Assembly (NCBI RefSeq): GCF_017562075.2
Contig: NC_054081.1
Span: forward strand, 1,035,648-1,099,647
Reading direction: 5' to 3'
Length of the DNA: 64,000 nt
Origin: Anopheles merus
Taxonomy: Eukaryota; Arthropoda; Insecta; Diptera; Culicidae
In this document: piece after piece, positions 11,801 to 22,123 of the stretch
How positions within the stretch are numbered: the first letter of the stretch is position 1
How the letters are laid out: each line of letters opens with the position of its first letter
Position numbers and translations under genes: made by a program
The notes under the pieces: model-generated
The model's database searches: none
Told to the model about the DNA's origin: nothing
Seen by the model: the letters and a program-made list of their open reading frames with translations, nothing else

Positions 11801-14498
11801 TCTCTCTCTCTATTTTCTCCCAAAAAATGAAAATCACACCACCATAACAACACCACATCACAGCAGGAAGATTTCCATCCCTTTATCGAGGCGCTGCTGC
11901 CGTACGTCAAGTCCTTCAGCTACACCTGGTTCAATCTGCAGGCGGCGAAGCGGCGCTACCTCAAGAAGCACGAGAAAAAGATGACGCACAACGAGGAGAA
12001 CAAGTGCAAGCGAGACTTTCAGGTAATGAGTGGTATAATAGGCATTATTGTATCATTGTGTGTGTGTGTGTGACTGTGTTGTTTTTTCCTCCGTTTCTGG
12101 GTAGCACTAGCTATTAACTGGCTAGTGAGGTCCATGACGTTTTTGGTCCTTCGAACCGGATTCGAACGGTGACCAAGCGTGATAGAGCCGTTAGAGAGAC
12201 GGGCTGTCATCCATATGTTGTGGGATGGATGGATGGATGGTGCGCCTTGATCCGTAGGGACTCGGAACCCCCCCTCTCTCTCTCTCTCTCTCTCCCACGC
12301 CCTATGCCGCCGTCCCCGAAGGGGCTCGAAAAGCCCAATTCCAGCCCGAAGTGTCGAAAGTGTTTCATGTTACCGACGCCTCGCAGGCAAGTTTCAGGGC
12401 AGCTTTTGAGATCATAGATACGGCCTCCCTTGCCTCCTAATAGATAGTATTAACGATGTTGATGATGTGGATGATAGACACTTTATTTGTCAAAAGTCGA
12501 GTGGTCTAACTTCGTTATCTCCTTCCCCCTTTAGCCGCTTGCGCTCGCCCCCTTTTTTGCGAAAGCCAATTGCATCATCTCAGCCCACCGCCGCCTGTCC
12601 CTTCTGCCGCCTGGGACGGGGTACCTTCGGGCTTAAATATATACAATTTCACCACCAAGGGGCCGCGCGGGCTGTGTTGCGGTGCCAAAAAAACCCGGCG
12701 TCCGTGCGGTGCGGTTGTTGAGGCTGGCAGCAAAAGATTCGGCAAAGCGCAGTCACCAGCCAGAGTGGTTGTTTGCCACACACACAGACACACGCAGTCG
12801 GCAACGTATCAATGATAGCGCCAATTATTCAATTTATCTCTTTTTCCCTAGTCGAAGGCGGCGTGGCTGTGCCTTCGGGAAGTTTGCAAACCCCAGTAGT
12901 AGCTGCGGCCGAAATCGGAGCCGCCGGTTTCTTTTTCCTTCGTTTCTATTTGCTCTGCCCGATGGGCGGTTGGGCTCGGGTTACCGTCAATCTTTCCACC
13001 CGCTACGGGCGATTTGTGCTCGCACTCACAAGTTAAACACTTTCCAAACTCACCCGTCTGCCACCGACCCGAGGTGTCCGAGGGAAAAAGGGGTTCGCTC
13101 CTCCTGCAAATAGCTACAGCTGCTCGTGTTTTGCGATTGTTACTGCCACTTGGTTGGTATAATTTCATTAAAAGTACAAGGAAAGCGCTGTCACCACCAC
13201 CATCCTTCCTGTGGCACCCTGTGCACTGCAAGCTCTCGATGCAAAAAAAGGAGCAAAATAGCGAACACCACTCGCAGGAGGGTTCCCCGTCTGCCGGCCG
13301 GTTGATGTCGCGCGCCTTTGATGTTTGCGCGAGGCTGATGCGTTTCGGCTAATTGCTTTAATAGCGACGCGGTGGTGCAGCGCTAAGTAAATAACAGCGC
13401 CCGGGGAGAAGCATTTATTTTCCAATTACCCGGCTGGATGAAAGGCAATTTGCATGCTTTTAGGCGTACGGGTGTTCGGGCCGGATCCTTGGGCGCTACT
13501 GCGCCGGTGCCAGAAACGCGGAACATCGGCGGCGGCCGTCTCTGAGGGGTAGGCAGAAGGCACGTGAGGAGTGCGGGAAGCAGTTTTATGTGACAGTTTC
13601 CTTTTCCATGCGCTATTGTCACCTCCGCCATCGATCGATGCCCTGGAAGCGGGCGTTCATCCGTCAGACGGAGCCATCGCCTGCGGCGGTACAAATTATC
13701 TGCCAACTGGCCCGCCGGGCTGCCGAAGCCAACGCAGTCTCGCCGGCTAAACGGTAACAGCTTTTCCCATGGGACGGCATTGCGTACATTGCGAACGTGG
13801 GGAAGCCACAATAACCGCTAATCATTGAATAATGCGTGCACATTGCCTAGATACAGGCGCGCTATCCCTCAATCCATAAGGACGGCTGGAGTTTTTTCTC
13901 TCTCTCTCTCTCTTTTGCTGCCGTTCCTTTTCCCAGGAGGCTGGTGGATTACAGTGGCCTAATCGGCTTGCAACTTGGTCGAGCTATTCGATGGTAGCAA
14001 CTTGTGTGTGTATGTGTGTGTGTGCTGAGGAGCTGTTGCAGTTGCCCGAATTGCGTTGCAGGGCGTGTAGGCTGCACCGGAATCGCCAGTGACATATGAG
14101 CAGGAAGTATCGCGCACACTACTGCAACTGCTGGTCCCAGGCCCGTGTGCCCGGACCAACGATACCCGCCCAGTATTGAAGCGAAAGCTAAAGTTTGGCC
14201 TTTTCTTTCTCGCCGCTTCGGTTAAAGGGTTTGGACTGCCACCGTTTTGGTGTAAAGAGTAGCAAACATCAGACCACCACCAGCAAGTAACGCTCGATTC
14301 ATCGGTTGTCTCTGTTTATTATGAAAACGTAACTGTCTATTAAGATATTTTTCGCACCAGAGCGAGTAGCCACTGTTAAAAGTGCTATATTGCTATGTGA
14401 GCTGCATACATTTGGGCGTTTACAGCATAGTGGACTTGTTTCGACTTCGTAAACAGCTTATGAGCATACATTTATAATATTTCAACAAGTAATTTCAG

Positions 14499-14548
<50 letters not shown>

Positions 14549-17500
14549 AACTCGTTGAAAACCTATTCATTCGCTTTTTGTTTTCTTCGCTACGCGCCCG
14601 CATCCAGAACGAAAATCCGGAAACGAAACAGAAATGGGCCGCCCGACTGCTGGGCAAGCTGCGCAAGGACATCACCCACGATAGCCGGGAAAACTTTGTG
14701 CACTGCATTTCGAAGAAGAAAACCTCCATGTGCATCCTCTCGAACCCGGACCAGAAGGGCAAGATGCGGCGGATAGATTGCCTGCGCCAAGCGGATAAGG
14801 TTAGAGCTGCTTTTTTTCTTTCTCTCCCTTTCACTCTCTCTCTATCTTTTCTCTTAAAAACACTCTCCTAATCCGCGTGTATTCGCTGCAAAATACTGAT
14901 CTCATCGCATCTCTTTCGCAGGTCTGGCGGCTCGATCTGGTGATGGTGATCCTGTTCAAGGCGATACCGCTCGAAAGCACCGACGGCGAGCGGCTGGAAA
15001 AGGCGTGCTTCTGCACCAGCCCGAGCCTCTGCATCAACCCGTACCACATTCAAGTATTAATCAAGGAGCTCGACCTCTACCTGGCCAACTTTATCAAGTG
15101 TAAGTGTTGTCCGTCTGTCACACCACGATCCGGTTCGAAGGACCAAAAGCGTCGGTGGAGTGCGCTACTCTACATGCTGCTTGCCGGAAAACTCCGGCCT
15201 TTTTTGTCCCTCTCTTTCTCTCTCTCTCTCGCCGTGTTGGTCCAGGAAAAGAAGTTAAAACAATGGTTGATAGGGGGAAGCTTGGGGAGGCTTACAGCTA
15301 ATGGCCGCCCGCGTGAAACCCGCGCTGTCTTGTGATGTTTGCCGCTCGCGTTCTGTTGCCGAACTGCCGAAAAGGGCGGGTCCCTGACGGGTTTTTTTTC
15401 TCTTCTTCTGCGCTGATCCGTCCACTCTATTCCACTCCCAGTCCCGCTAAGGAGACCTTAAAAGCTAACAAAAACAACAACTAATGCGGCCCTCAGCCCT
15501 CCCCAACACTCATACCCGGCAACATCCAACCGCGTGCTGGAACCGAAGCTGCCCGCCGCAGTAGCCGCCTTTGCAATTCCTTTAAGATATCGACACTATG
15601 TTTAGATGATTTGACAGAAACATTTCCTCAATTTGGCGTACACCTAAGATCCTCCCCCATCCCCCCTCACCTCCTGGGAGCCCTTTTCCGGAGCTCACAC
15701 TTCACCATCGCCGCACGCGGGCTTTCCCTTCATCCCCATTCCAATAGGAACCGTTTTATCAAGCGCCGGCGGTAAAGGCGTTTATTACAAAGGTCCGATC
15801 GTCGGCGAGCCGATCAATCGATAGGCATCGGAAGAGAGACTGTGCGTGTGTGTGTGTGTGTGTGTAGATCATGCACACGCGCCCGTGCCTCCGCGTGCCT
15901 TCCTTTCTCACATTTTATGTTTTATGTTTTACCTTCTTTTTTTCTTGTTGTTGTGTGTTCGATCGCTGCTCGTGTTTTTGCGGCTTTTAAAAATCAATTA
16001 TCTATCGCTCCTGTCGCTCTTTCCCCACCCACAGGAGGGTGGGACGGGGGGGGGGGAGGAGAATGGGAGGTATGTTTGTGTGAGTAGGTATTATGCGCAC
16101 ATAAAGCCCTGTTGTTTTATACTGTTCTCCATCCTTCGCTTCTGCACCTCCATTTTCAGTCTTACGGTCGATGTCTTAATATTTATTTTCTTCTCCACTT
16201 TGTTGGTATTTCGCCTGTCTTTCGTGCGTGGATGGTGCATGGTGTAACCAGGGGAGGACGGGGGGGGGGGGAGTGGCTTGGAGTAAAGCCGCGCCAAAAG
16301 GTAGTGCGCGCGAGTGCCGGCATCTGGACTGTCCGGGATGTTAAGTGATTTGAGGTTAATAAAAAAAACAAAGAGCAAAAATACCGCCCTGGCCAATAAT
16401 CATGCGGCCAGTTCTTCCTGCACGGGCGGAAAAAGGGTGGCCACCCTGCGCATCGGCATCACTTTCACTGCTGCCGCCGCCAAACGCAAATAGAGTCGTT
16501 TTTTGTTCCTTTTGTTTAAATACGGTTTCGGTTTTGGCCGCACAGTTTTTCCTCACACGTTCTACAAAAAGGCAGACCGGTCCATTTTTTTTTCGGCATC
16601 ATCTAGAGCGATAGTGTGGTTGCAGCAAGACAAATGAAAGAGAGAGAGAGATAGAGCCGAGAGGGTGTTGAATAGTGCGGTAACACGTCAAACAAGACGC
16701 AAAAAACTTAATCTTACACTAACCGGCGGTTGGAAACGGGGCTTTGCTTTTGCACGTTTGCACGACTCCGTTTCCTCCGTGCTTGATGGGCAGAACTAGC
16801 CCCACACATCGCCTCACTCTAGCATCTAGCTGAGGGGCGGAGGAACGGATTTGCTAAGCCGGAATTACGAAAATCACGAACCGCGGAAAATGCGCTCCCT
16901 ATAATCAGGGAAGCAGGCCGTGGGGTGGAAAATAGCGTGCGAGAAAGGGCCCTCCGGAATCGGCAGGCGGTGGCTGTTGCAAGTGTATGGTAGCGAATGG
17001 AAGGCACATATGCTCACATCCGTATTGCTATGCACAAACGCACACTCACATACTACATCTTGAGCAAGTGTTGGGTATTACAGAAGTTTAAGATTTCAAG
17101 ATTCTACAGGAACACATTTAGGTTACTCCTAACGCTTCTTTACAGAATTTTTTGCTCTCGCCGAGCATAGAAGAATTATTCTACCTTTTTGAAATATTGT
17201 TTTCTGATTACGACTAAGCACTTTTGCAACTGGACAGTAACAAGTAAAATCATTGCAGCTATGACAAGGCCTCGCGAGCATAATTCCTTGCTCAAGACAT
17301 ATATTCACTTACTTCCAAGGCCAACGTTAACGTAGTCATGGGGGCTACCGAGATAACTGTGTGATGTGATCTGCATAAATTGGCCGTTTACGAAATGAGT
17401 TTTGACGCAACTATGAGGCAGCAAATTCCCACCCATTTTTGGTTGTGTCCCATAATTTGTTAGGATCATCTCACAATTTATTGGGAGTTCAAAATCATCT

Positions 17501-20018
17501 GAGAAACATTCAATAATTCGTGAATTGAATCATAACAGAAAATTTGGAAACAAAAACCATATTTATTTGTTCTGGTCATTAATAAATGTGAAATAAGAGC
17601 AAATTTAAACCATTTAAATGTCCCTAATATCCTCTATTTTTGGAATACAAACTGTACTACAAAGAATTATTGGTGTCACACAAGCACTTACATTACCTAC
17701 CTGCTTATCTAGGGACTATCCGGTGATCTATTCGATATATGCGTCGGCTCCTACAAGGCTAGACAGTATCGATTGCCAAACAGATCTTCTTTCCTCGTAC
17801 CAAGAACTTCAGACTATCCGAACTACCGATGGTTGTAATAAGCGCAGGTTATCCTATATAGACATGCATGCCATCTTAGTTATTTAAGCCAAGAATTAAT
17901 CTTAAACCAATTCATCTTAAACTGAGTTTCGACTCCGGCTACCTAGATAACTATACTTATTCCCAATACGATTTCCAAATGTTGCTTTGTACCATAATCC
18001 TCATAATCTCCGCTTGTGTTATGCCAGTTACATTAACGAGAGTGTCTGTTATACTTACTTTTTGTTAGTATCGAAATCTTGATCGTTAGAGCATTCATAA
18101 AAGATGTATTCCGAATTGTTAATTCATTTGTAATTTCAACAGTCAGTGGTCCTAAAGTCACTCCTAACAAGATCTTTCCCAAGATCCAGAAACTGACCTT
18201 GGGCATGGGTTATCGGTCTCAAAACGAACTGCATGTTCAAGTTTAACGAACTTCCAGTTGAATGGAAGAATATTTAAAACGCAAACTCCTTTTTTCCGCC
18301 TGGCGAACATCAGCATGCGACCAGAAAACGAGAACTGCAGTTCGTCCTCACCTCATCTCTAGAGTGTCACACTTGATCAGAGGACTGTATCACCACGACT
18401 CGCACCTTTATGATGTGATATTCAAAACGGCTCTAGGAAAAGTGTGTGCGATATTATGCTAAATTCATAACGTCACATTTATAACTTTATTGAGTGGCAT
18501 CACAACATACTTAAAACAAAGTCTATTACTACTCTTACTGCATTCCAAACCACGGAAGTCGATAACATACACATTGTCCCAACAGAGCTACTTCTATCGT
18601 AATTATATTCCAGCAAAAACATTACCATTGCGAGAAATAAAAACAAACAAACACCTTCGCCGAGAGCGCTGCGCCTAAAGTGTGCCGATCGAGTGCTACG
18701 TTGGCCAAGAATCCCGAGACCCTATCGAGTATTGAATTGTTTTGCCATTAAAACAGTCCTCCCTTGTTTCTCCCCATAGCCATCACGGTACACCACGGCA
18801 CAAAAACACACACATACACACATCCAACAAAATCTTGCCTTGTCATGGAATGTGGGCTTGTGTGTATATTTTCTTTTCCTTCCCATTTGCTGGCCGGTGC
18901 AGCGCGTTGCAACATTGCAGCCATTAGGTCGCGGTGCAAATTGTACCGACTCATGCTGCCGGGGCTGTCTGTTTTACCGCGTGCGAGAAAACATCCCAAC
19001 AACCACTTCAAACTAAAACGGCGCGGTGGCTCAAAACAAAGACCAGAGTCGTTTCGGTGTGCGGTGTGCTGGGCTCTAAGTGCTTCTTCGCATTTTGGAC
19101 CACGCCCGCCACCACCAGGACAACTGGTGTGTTGACTCTGTGTTTTGTTGTTGTTGTTCCTGCGCTATTCGGCACGTCCTCGTCCTCGCCTGAAGCTACT
19201 TGAAGCGTCTGAAAAGGACCACTTCAGCGACACCTTCTCAATGTCTCGGAAGGACTTTATTTATCTAACAAAAACGGACTTTTCATTTCTTTTCACGGAC
19301 TTCACGGCACGCACACGCGTATCCTGGCGGTTCCCGATTCCCGAACTCCCGACGGCTTTCGATTTCGTGCCAAATGCTGGCACCGTGCAGGCTTCAGGTA
19401 AGCAGAATGCGTACGCTTTACTTAATCCCGGGGTGGGGTTTCCTTCCTTCCAATTCCTTGGGTTTGCGTGCTGAGCCGATTAGCAAGGCTTCTCTGCTGT
19501 GGAAAGCGGCAGACGAGACTACTCGACTCGTTTGCTGAAGTGTGCTTGATTTAATTTTAGCTTAATTACAATCGGAGAGCAACAACAAAAAAAGGGATTT
19601 TCTAAAGGGAAAATCTTGCACAAAGCGGAAGTCGGGAAGTAAAGTGGGACAATGAATTACGCACTCACTATCATAAGTGCTCTTCGCTGCGTGGACCACA
19701 GCGTAAATGAGGCATACAAAGGGCACAAATATGTTTGAGCGTGTGTGATCAGTGTGCCATTTTGCTTATTAACCAAGTCCCAAGACAGGAGTCTTTACTG
19801 TCAAATGCTACTCTCCATACTGCTTGAAACATGTTTATCCTATCGGTAATATCGGGGCTTCCCTGCAAATTCCAGCGACGAGGAAAACCAGAGCGAAAAA
19901 TCTCACAACAGCTCGCGGAAGTTCTCCAAAACCACCTCCAGCAACAAGGTGTTCAGCTACGACTTTATCGCACCGACCGGCGTCTTTACCTCGTCCGAGC
20001 TGTGGAGCATTACGCAGG
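2019..20018 (+). CDS. NfI: Nuclear factor I (NFI/CTF-type) transcription factor, multi-exon gene span
   Basis: NFI proteins bind TTGGC(N5)GCCAA-type sites as dimers in the nucleus and regulate transcription. Supported coding blocks are 2019-2026, 9903-9957, 11867-12022, 14608-14799, 14922-15097 (or 15099) and 19876-20018, all with GT-AG borders. The DNA-binding domain reads EDFHPFIEALLP, FSYTWFNLQAAKRRY, KQKWAARLLGKLRKDI, LSNPDQKGKMRRIDCLRQAD, WRLDLVMVILFKAIPLESTD and KELDLYLANFI, an almost textbook NFI signature. The zinc-site pattern of the family is present: the Cys of RRIDC, then Cys-x5-Cys-x4-His in CTSPSLCINPYH. The 19876 exon carries APTGVFTSSELWSITQ, matching the conserved TSGVW-type block C-terminal to the DNA-binding domain. 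From the ATG at 9913 the recognised DNA-binding region is about 190 residues. The C-terminal activation region is mostly not found; only low-confidence tail exons near 20.2-20.4 kb are offered. Confidence 0.93.
2787..2837. repeat. Compound microsatellite (CT)n(CA)n
   Basis: About 17 CT units run directly into seven CA units, inside NfI intron 1. Confidence 0.95.
3441..3478. repeat. Compound microsatellite (GA)n(CA)n
   Basis: Five to six GA units then about 14 CA units in NfI intron 1. Confidence 0.95.
4581..4796. mobile_element. MITE, CAGGGTTTTCCAGG family, right end lost
   Basis: Begins TA-CAGAGTTTTCCAGGAGTTC and carries the internal GTGGGACACTT and the GGAAATTG...CCAATAGG blocks also found in the intact copy at 61521-61764. 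The right side reaches GTGTCCCACA, the complement of the left subterminal motif, then stops matching at about 4796, so the outer 25 bases of the right inverted repeat are missing. Non-coding; the open frame on the minus strand here is only the inverted repeat in translation. Confidence 0.7.
6361..7403. mobile_element. Nested palindromic TA-CAGGG element (four related copies)
   Basis: Order of parts is A (6361-6574), B (6575 to about 6770), C (to 6882), inverted A (6884-7096), inverted C (7097-7194) and inverted B (7195-7403). B plus C (308 bp) and the inverted C plus B (307 bp) appear identical when read as reverse complements, including shared variants such as a missing T in CACTAGGGGAGTG, so the unit is a near-perfect palindrome with inverted A sitting in its loop. 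A and inverted A differ by about one G. Each copy begins CAGGGTTTCGAATCATATAA and contains five to six degenerate 19-bp units around TTAGGGGAATGTTGCAATC. Outer ends read TA-CAGGG...CCCTG-TA, suggesting a TA target duplication. No transposase is encoded. Confidence 0.85.
9903..9957 (+). CDS. NfI: NfI exon 2
   Basis: Acceptor TTCTTCCAG ends at 9902 and donor GTAAGA starts at 9958. It holds an ATG at 9913 in good context (CTACCATGG) and reads MDSKATINKGNFLSQ, ending in phase 0 directly before the conserved EDFHPF exon. The short peptide before the domain is like the variable NFI N-termini. Confidence 0.8.
9958..11866. other. NfI intron 2
   Basis: Mixed sequence with a C/A-rich start (9990-10090), no recognised transposon or RNA gene, and a pyrimidine-rich end (CTTTCTTTCTCTCTCTC near 11798-11816). 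The acceptor is a CAGCAG doublet. Confidence 0.7.
11867..12022 (+). CDS. NfI: NfI exon 3 (start of DNA-binding domain)
   Basis: 156 nt, 52 codons, phase 0 to phase 0. Encodes EDFHPFIEALLP through KHEKKMTHNEENKCKRDFQ, the first helix block of the NFI DNA-binding domain. The acceptor is a NAGNAG doublet (CAGCAG, 11861-11866), so an isoform with one extra Gln is possible without a frame change. Donor GTAATG at 12023. Confidence 0.95.
12110..12240 (-). mobile_element. Possible tRNA-derived SINE fragment
   Basis: On the minus strand the sequence reads GTTCGAATCCGGTTCGAAGG near 12145-12165, resembling a pol III B box (GTTCGAATCC), followed by GACCAAAAACGTC. The 20-base core ATCCGGTTCGAAGGACCAA recurs at 15127, 32987 and 33448. 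Boundaries are not defined. Confidence 0.3.
14499..14546. repeat. Compound microsatellite (TC)n(AC)n
   Basis: Nine TC units running into about 15 AC units, ending 61 bases before the NfI exon 4 acceptor, so it lies in the polypyrimidine/branch region of that intron. Confidence 0.95.
14608..14799 (+). CDS. NfI: NfI exon 4 (DNA-binding domain)
   Basis: 192 nt, 64 codons, phase 0 to 0, acceptor CATCCAG and donor GTTAGA. Encodes NENPETKQKWAARLLGKLRK, then CILSNPDQKGKMRRIDCLRQ and ADK. This is the best-conserved core of NFI and includes the first zinc-site cysteine. Confidence 0.97.
14922..15099 (+). CDS. NfI: NfI exon 5 (end of DNA-binding domain)
   Basis: Acceptor TTTCGCAG ends at 14921. Encodes VWRLDLVMVILFKAIPLEST, the Cys-x5-Cys-x4-His zinc site and IKELDLYLANFI. 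Two donors compete: a strong GTAAGT at 15100 leaves phase 1, while a weak GTGTAA at 15098 leaves phase 2. Only the weak one keeps frame with the next recognised exon (19876), giving NFI-N-DEENQ; otherwise a small unrecognised exon must intervene. Confidence 0.93.
15100..19875. other. NfI intron 5
   Basis: Holds a TG run (15846-15865), several G runs of about 10 (near 16050 and 16260), and an AT-rich block from about 17050 to 18660 without a recognised transposon end. Open frames at 17618-17887, 18262-18462 and 19145-19474 show no family signature. The last of these overlaps an exon-like stretch but lacks a good acceptor, so I do not call it. Confidence 0.6.
19876..20018 (+). CDS. NfI: NfI exon 6 (conserved block after the DNA-binding domain)
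   Basis: Acceptor AAATTCCAG, donor GTAGGT at 20019. Frame enters in phase 2 (C completes a codon) and reads DEENQSEKSHNSSRKFSK then FSYDFIAPTGVFTSSELW and SITQ, leaving phase 1. The GVFTSSELWSITQ block aligns with the GVWNVTELVRVSQ segment of vertebrate NFI. The Ser/Lys-rich lead is typical of the linker after the DNA-binding domain. Confidence 0.85.
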
Positions 20019-20209
20019 GTAGGTTATCATCTTAGCTCACAACACTACACTGCACCCTAAGCCTAGATCCGATCGTTGTGATTCTGTGATTCTGTACTGA
20101 CTCTGACACACGCTGAGCATAGCGAAAGGTTGTGTCAACATCATATTGTCTTGTTGGGGCTTTTTAGGTGGGACTTTTTCTTTGCAGAGACCTTTCTTTT
20201 TCTTCACAG

Positions 20210-20423
20210 CTCACCGGCATCTTCAGCCCGAGATCCAGGTGACCAGATGACTTCACGAGTCATCGAGGGTCGCTTAGATCTTCCAGCAGAACATTCACAC
20301 TTTTGCACTATCTAACGTATTGTTTTGTTTGTCACTTTCCTTTGCAATCGCACCGAGTCCGGCAGTCTGGAGCCATGTTTTGGAGCCCCCCGCAGAGAGA
20401 TCTGTTCCGCCGAGAGCTGGTAG
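20210..20423 (+). CDS. NfI: Candidate NfI 3' exons (20210-20238 and 20358-20423), tentative
   Basis: A strong acceptor (TTTCTTTTTCTTCACAG) ends at 20209. Completing the phase-1 codon left by exon 6 gives AHRHLQPEIQ, then donor GTGACC at 20239. An acceptor ending at 20357 would continue in phase 0 with SGSLEPCFGAPRREIC and stop at TAG 20421-20423. A second possible acceptor (CATCTTCAG, ending 20226) gives a 29-codon tail ending at 20315. An AATAAA lies downstream at 20509. All frames here are open for some distance and I recognise no NFI C-terminal motif, so the tail remains unsettled. Confidence 0.3.
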
Positions 20424-20508
20424 CTTGGAAGAATCTGATGCCTCTAGAATGCCACACACTACTTACCGATGTTTCAATGAATTTGATGGAATGTTTCCAA
20501 ATTTCAAA

Positions 20509-20514
20509 AATAAA
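20509..20514 (+). promoter_or_regulatory. Possible polyadenylation signal for NfI
   Basis: AATAAA about 490 bases after the last confident NfI exon and 86 bases after the tentative stop at 20423. Confidence 0.35.
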
Positions 20515-20556
20515 AAGATGAAATTAGATCTTTCGGATATTTTAGTATCAATATAT

Positions 20557-20590
20557 CACACACACACACTCACACACACACACACACACA
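20557..20590. repeat. (CA)n microsatellite
   Basis: About 17 CA units with one CT interruption. Confidence 0.95.
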
Positions 20591-22013
20591 TGATCAGACA
20601 CTCACAGACAAACACACACACAGGCATACACACATTCACCAATGAATATAAAAGCTAAAAAAGAGGAAAGACAACACTAACGATGTGCACAGTTTTGTTT
20701 GTTTGGAGAAGGATAAAGGTAATAATATTTTGCTTTCGACTTATCAATGAATCTAGCCGCGTGCCCCGATCGTCCCTACCCCCTTTTACTGGCGGCACTG
20801 TAACAAACTGTCAATGCGGTGTCTCGCCCGCGTAGCATAGTACATACAGCGAGAGAGGTGATTGTTTTTCTTGGACAAAACGTAAAGTCTAAACATCCTG
20901 AACGAACGACACGGGAAGCCGATTGGAATAAAGGAAACGGAAGATTCACATCGACACATTTCGGCACAGAACACTAACACTGGGCGGCTACTAGGCTCTA
21001 GCAAGGGCGAGGAGTGAGTGGGTGGGAATTATCCCCGCGTTAGGACCATCCTTGCTGGTTGCTGGGGAGTGGGAAGGAATGAAAAAAGCTAGAAAGGAGG
21101 ACGCTGCCGTGTCCCGTTTTTGGGTGGCTGCGAGCGCACAAAAGGAAGCCATACGCCCCGAGTGCATCCCACGGGAGCATGGGAGCAGGGGAAAAAAATT
21201 AATCAACCAAAACCGCAGCAGCAGCTCACGGAAGGCCGCCTACCGGGCGGGCCATTTAATCCTTCCTTTGATATCGAAATTAATTTCCGCACCGAAGGAA
21301 CACCTTAGCATTCGTGCTATTCGTGCTATGGAAACCGTTCTTTCCCCAGCATTTTCCCAGGAGGCACGGCTTACGGGCATGATAGGCGCAGCGTAGAAGA
21401 CGGAAAGAAAAGAGGCAGAGTTGGCCAAGGAGGGAAGAAAATCCGCTTACAAAAACCGATAGTTGGTTGATTGTATTCGGTCGGATGATACTCTAATTGT
21501 TTGATATACTTTATAATCCCGTACGAGTCGGGCGGGAAAGGGGACGAGCAGCCCAGCGGATGATCCTTTTACATATTTCAAACCCTCGCACACACCATCC
21601 TCGCACGGTTTTGCGGATCGTTTCACATCAATGGCTAACAGTCACATTCAATAATCGCGTGCGTAGGTGCGCGCGTACTTTAATATACATTTATAATATT
21701 TACGTACGTAGGCTGCTTCTTCCTCTAGTTAGTTTGGCTTTTGTTTTACGAAACGACTGGAGCAGAGGGGGGGGGGGTGAAAAGTGGGCAAGCGGAAGAA
21801 GAACGATGGCGAGATGGTTTAGAAAGAGGAGGAAAAAGAAGCTGCACGAAGCGCCCCCCGTGTATGGGGCTGCTTGTAAACGATGGTGATCCTGGTCACG
21901 GCACCAAGCGTATGTGCAGCTCGCGTAGAGGATATGAAGGAATAGGAATGTAGTGACAGTGAGGTTTAGATGGGGATTTAAAGGAACTTCTACTTGAGAT
22001 CCTCGATAAATGT

Positions 22014-22014
22014 G

Positions 22015-22049
<35 letters not shown>

Positions 22050-22058
22050 TCTCTCTCT
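22014..22058. repeat. (CT)n microsatellite
   Basis: About 22 CT units with one interruption, 65 bases downstream of the forkhead stop codon, probably within its 3' UTR. Confidence 0.95.
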
Positions 22059-22123
22059 TTCTACCTCCCTACCTTACTCTTTCTCTCCCTCTGGTCTCTG
22101 CTTATCTTACTCTCTCGATCGCT

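Larger units (their letters stand above)
12023..14607. other. NfI intron 3
   Basis: Contains a tRNA-like short repeat near 12110-12240, a CT run (12275-12296), GC-rich sequence at 12500-14170 with overlapping uninformative open frames, and a compound TC/AC microsatellite just before the acceptor (14499-14546). No coding sequence supported. Confidence 0.65.
20524..22123. other. Interval between convergent NfI and forkhead genes
   Basis: Begins with CA repeats (20557-20640). The rest is mixed sequence without a recognised gene; the part next to the forkhead stop is probably that gene's 3' untranslated region, including a 45-bp CT microsatellite at 22014-22058. Confidence 0.6.

Noticed and set aside
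19145..19400. Possible extra NfI exon with DHFSDTFSMS and a GTAAGC donor at 19399
   Set aside because: No acceptable acceptor in the right place and no similarity to the NFI linker that I can recognise.
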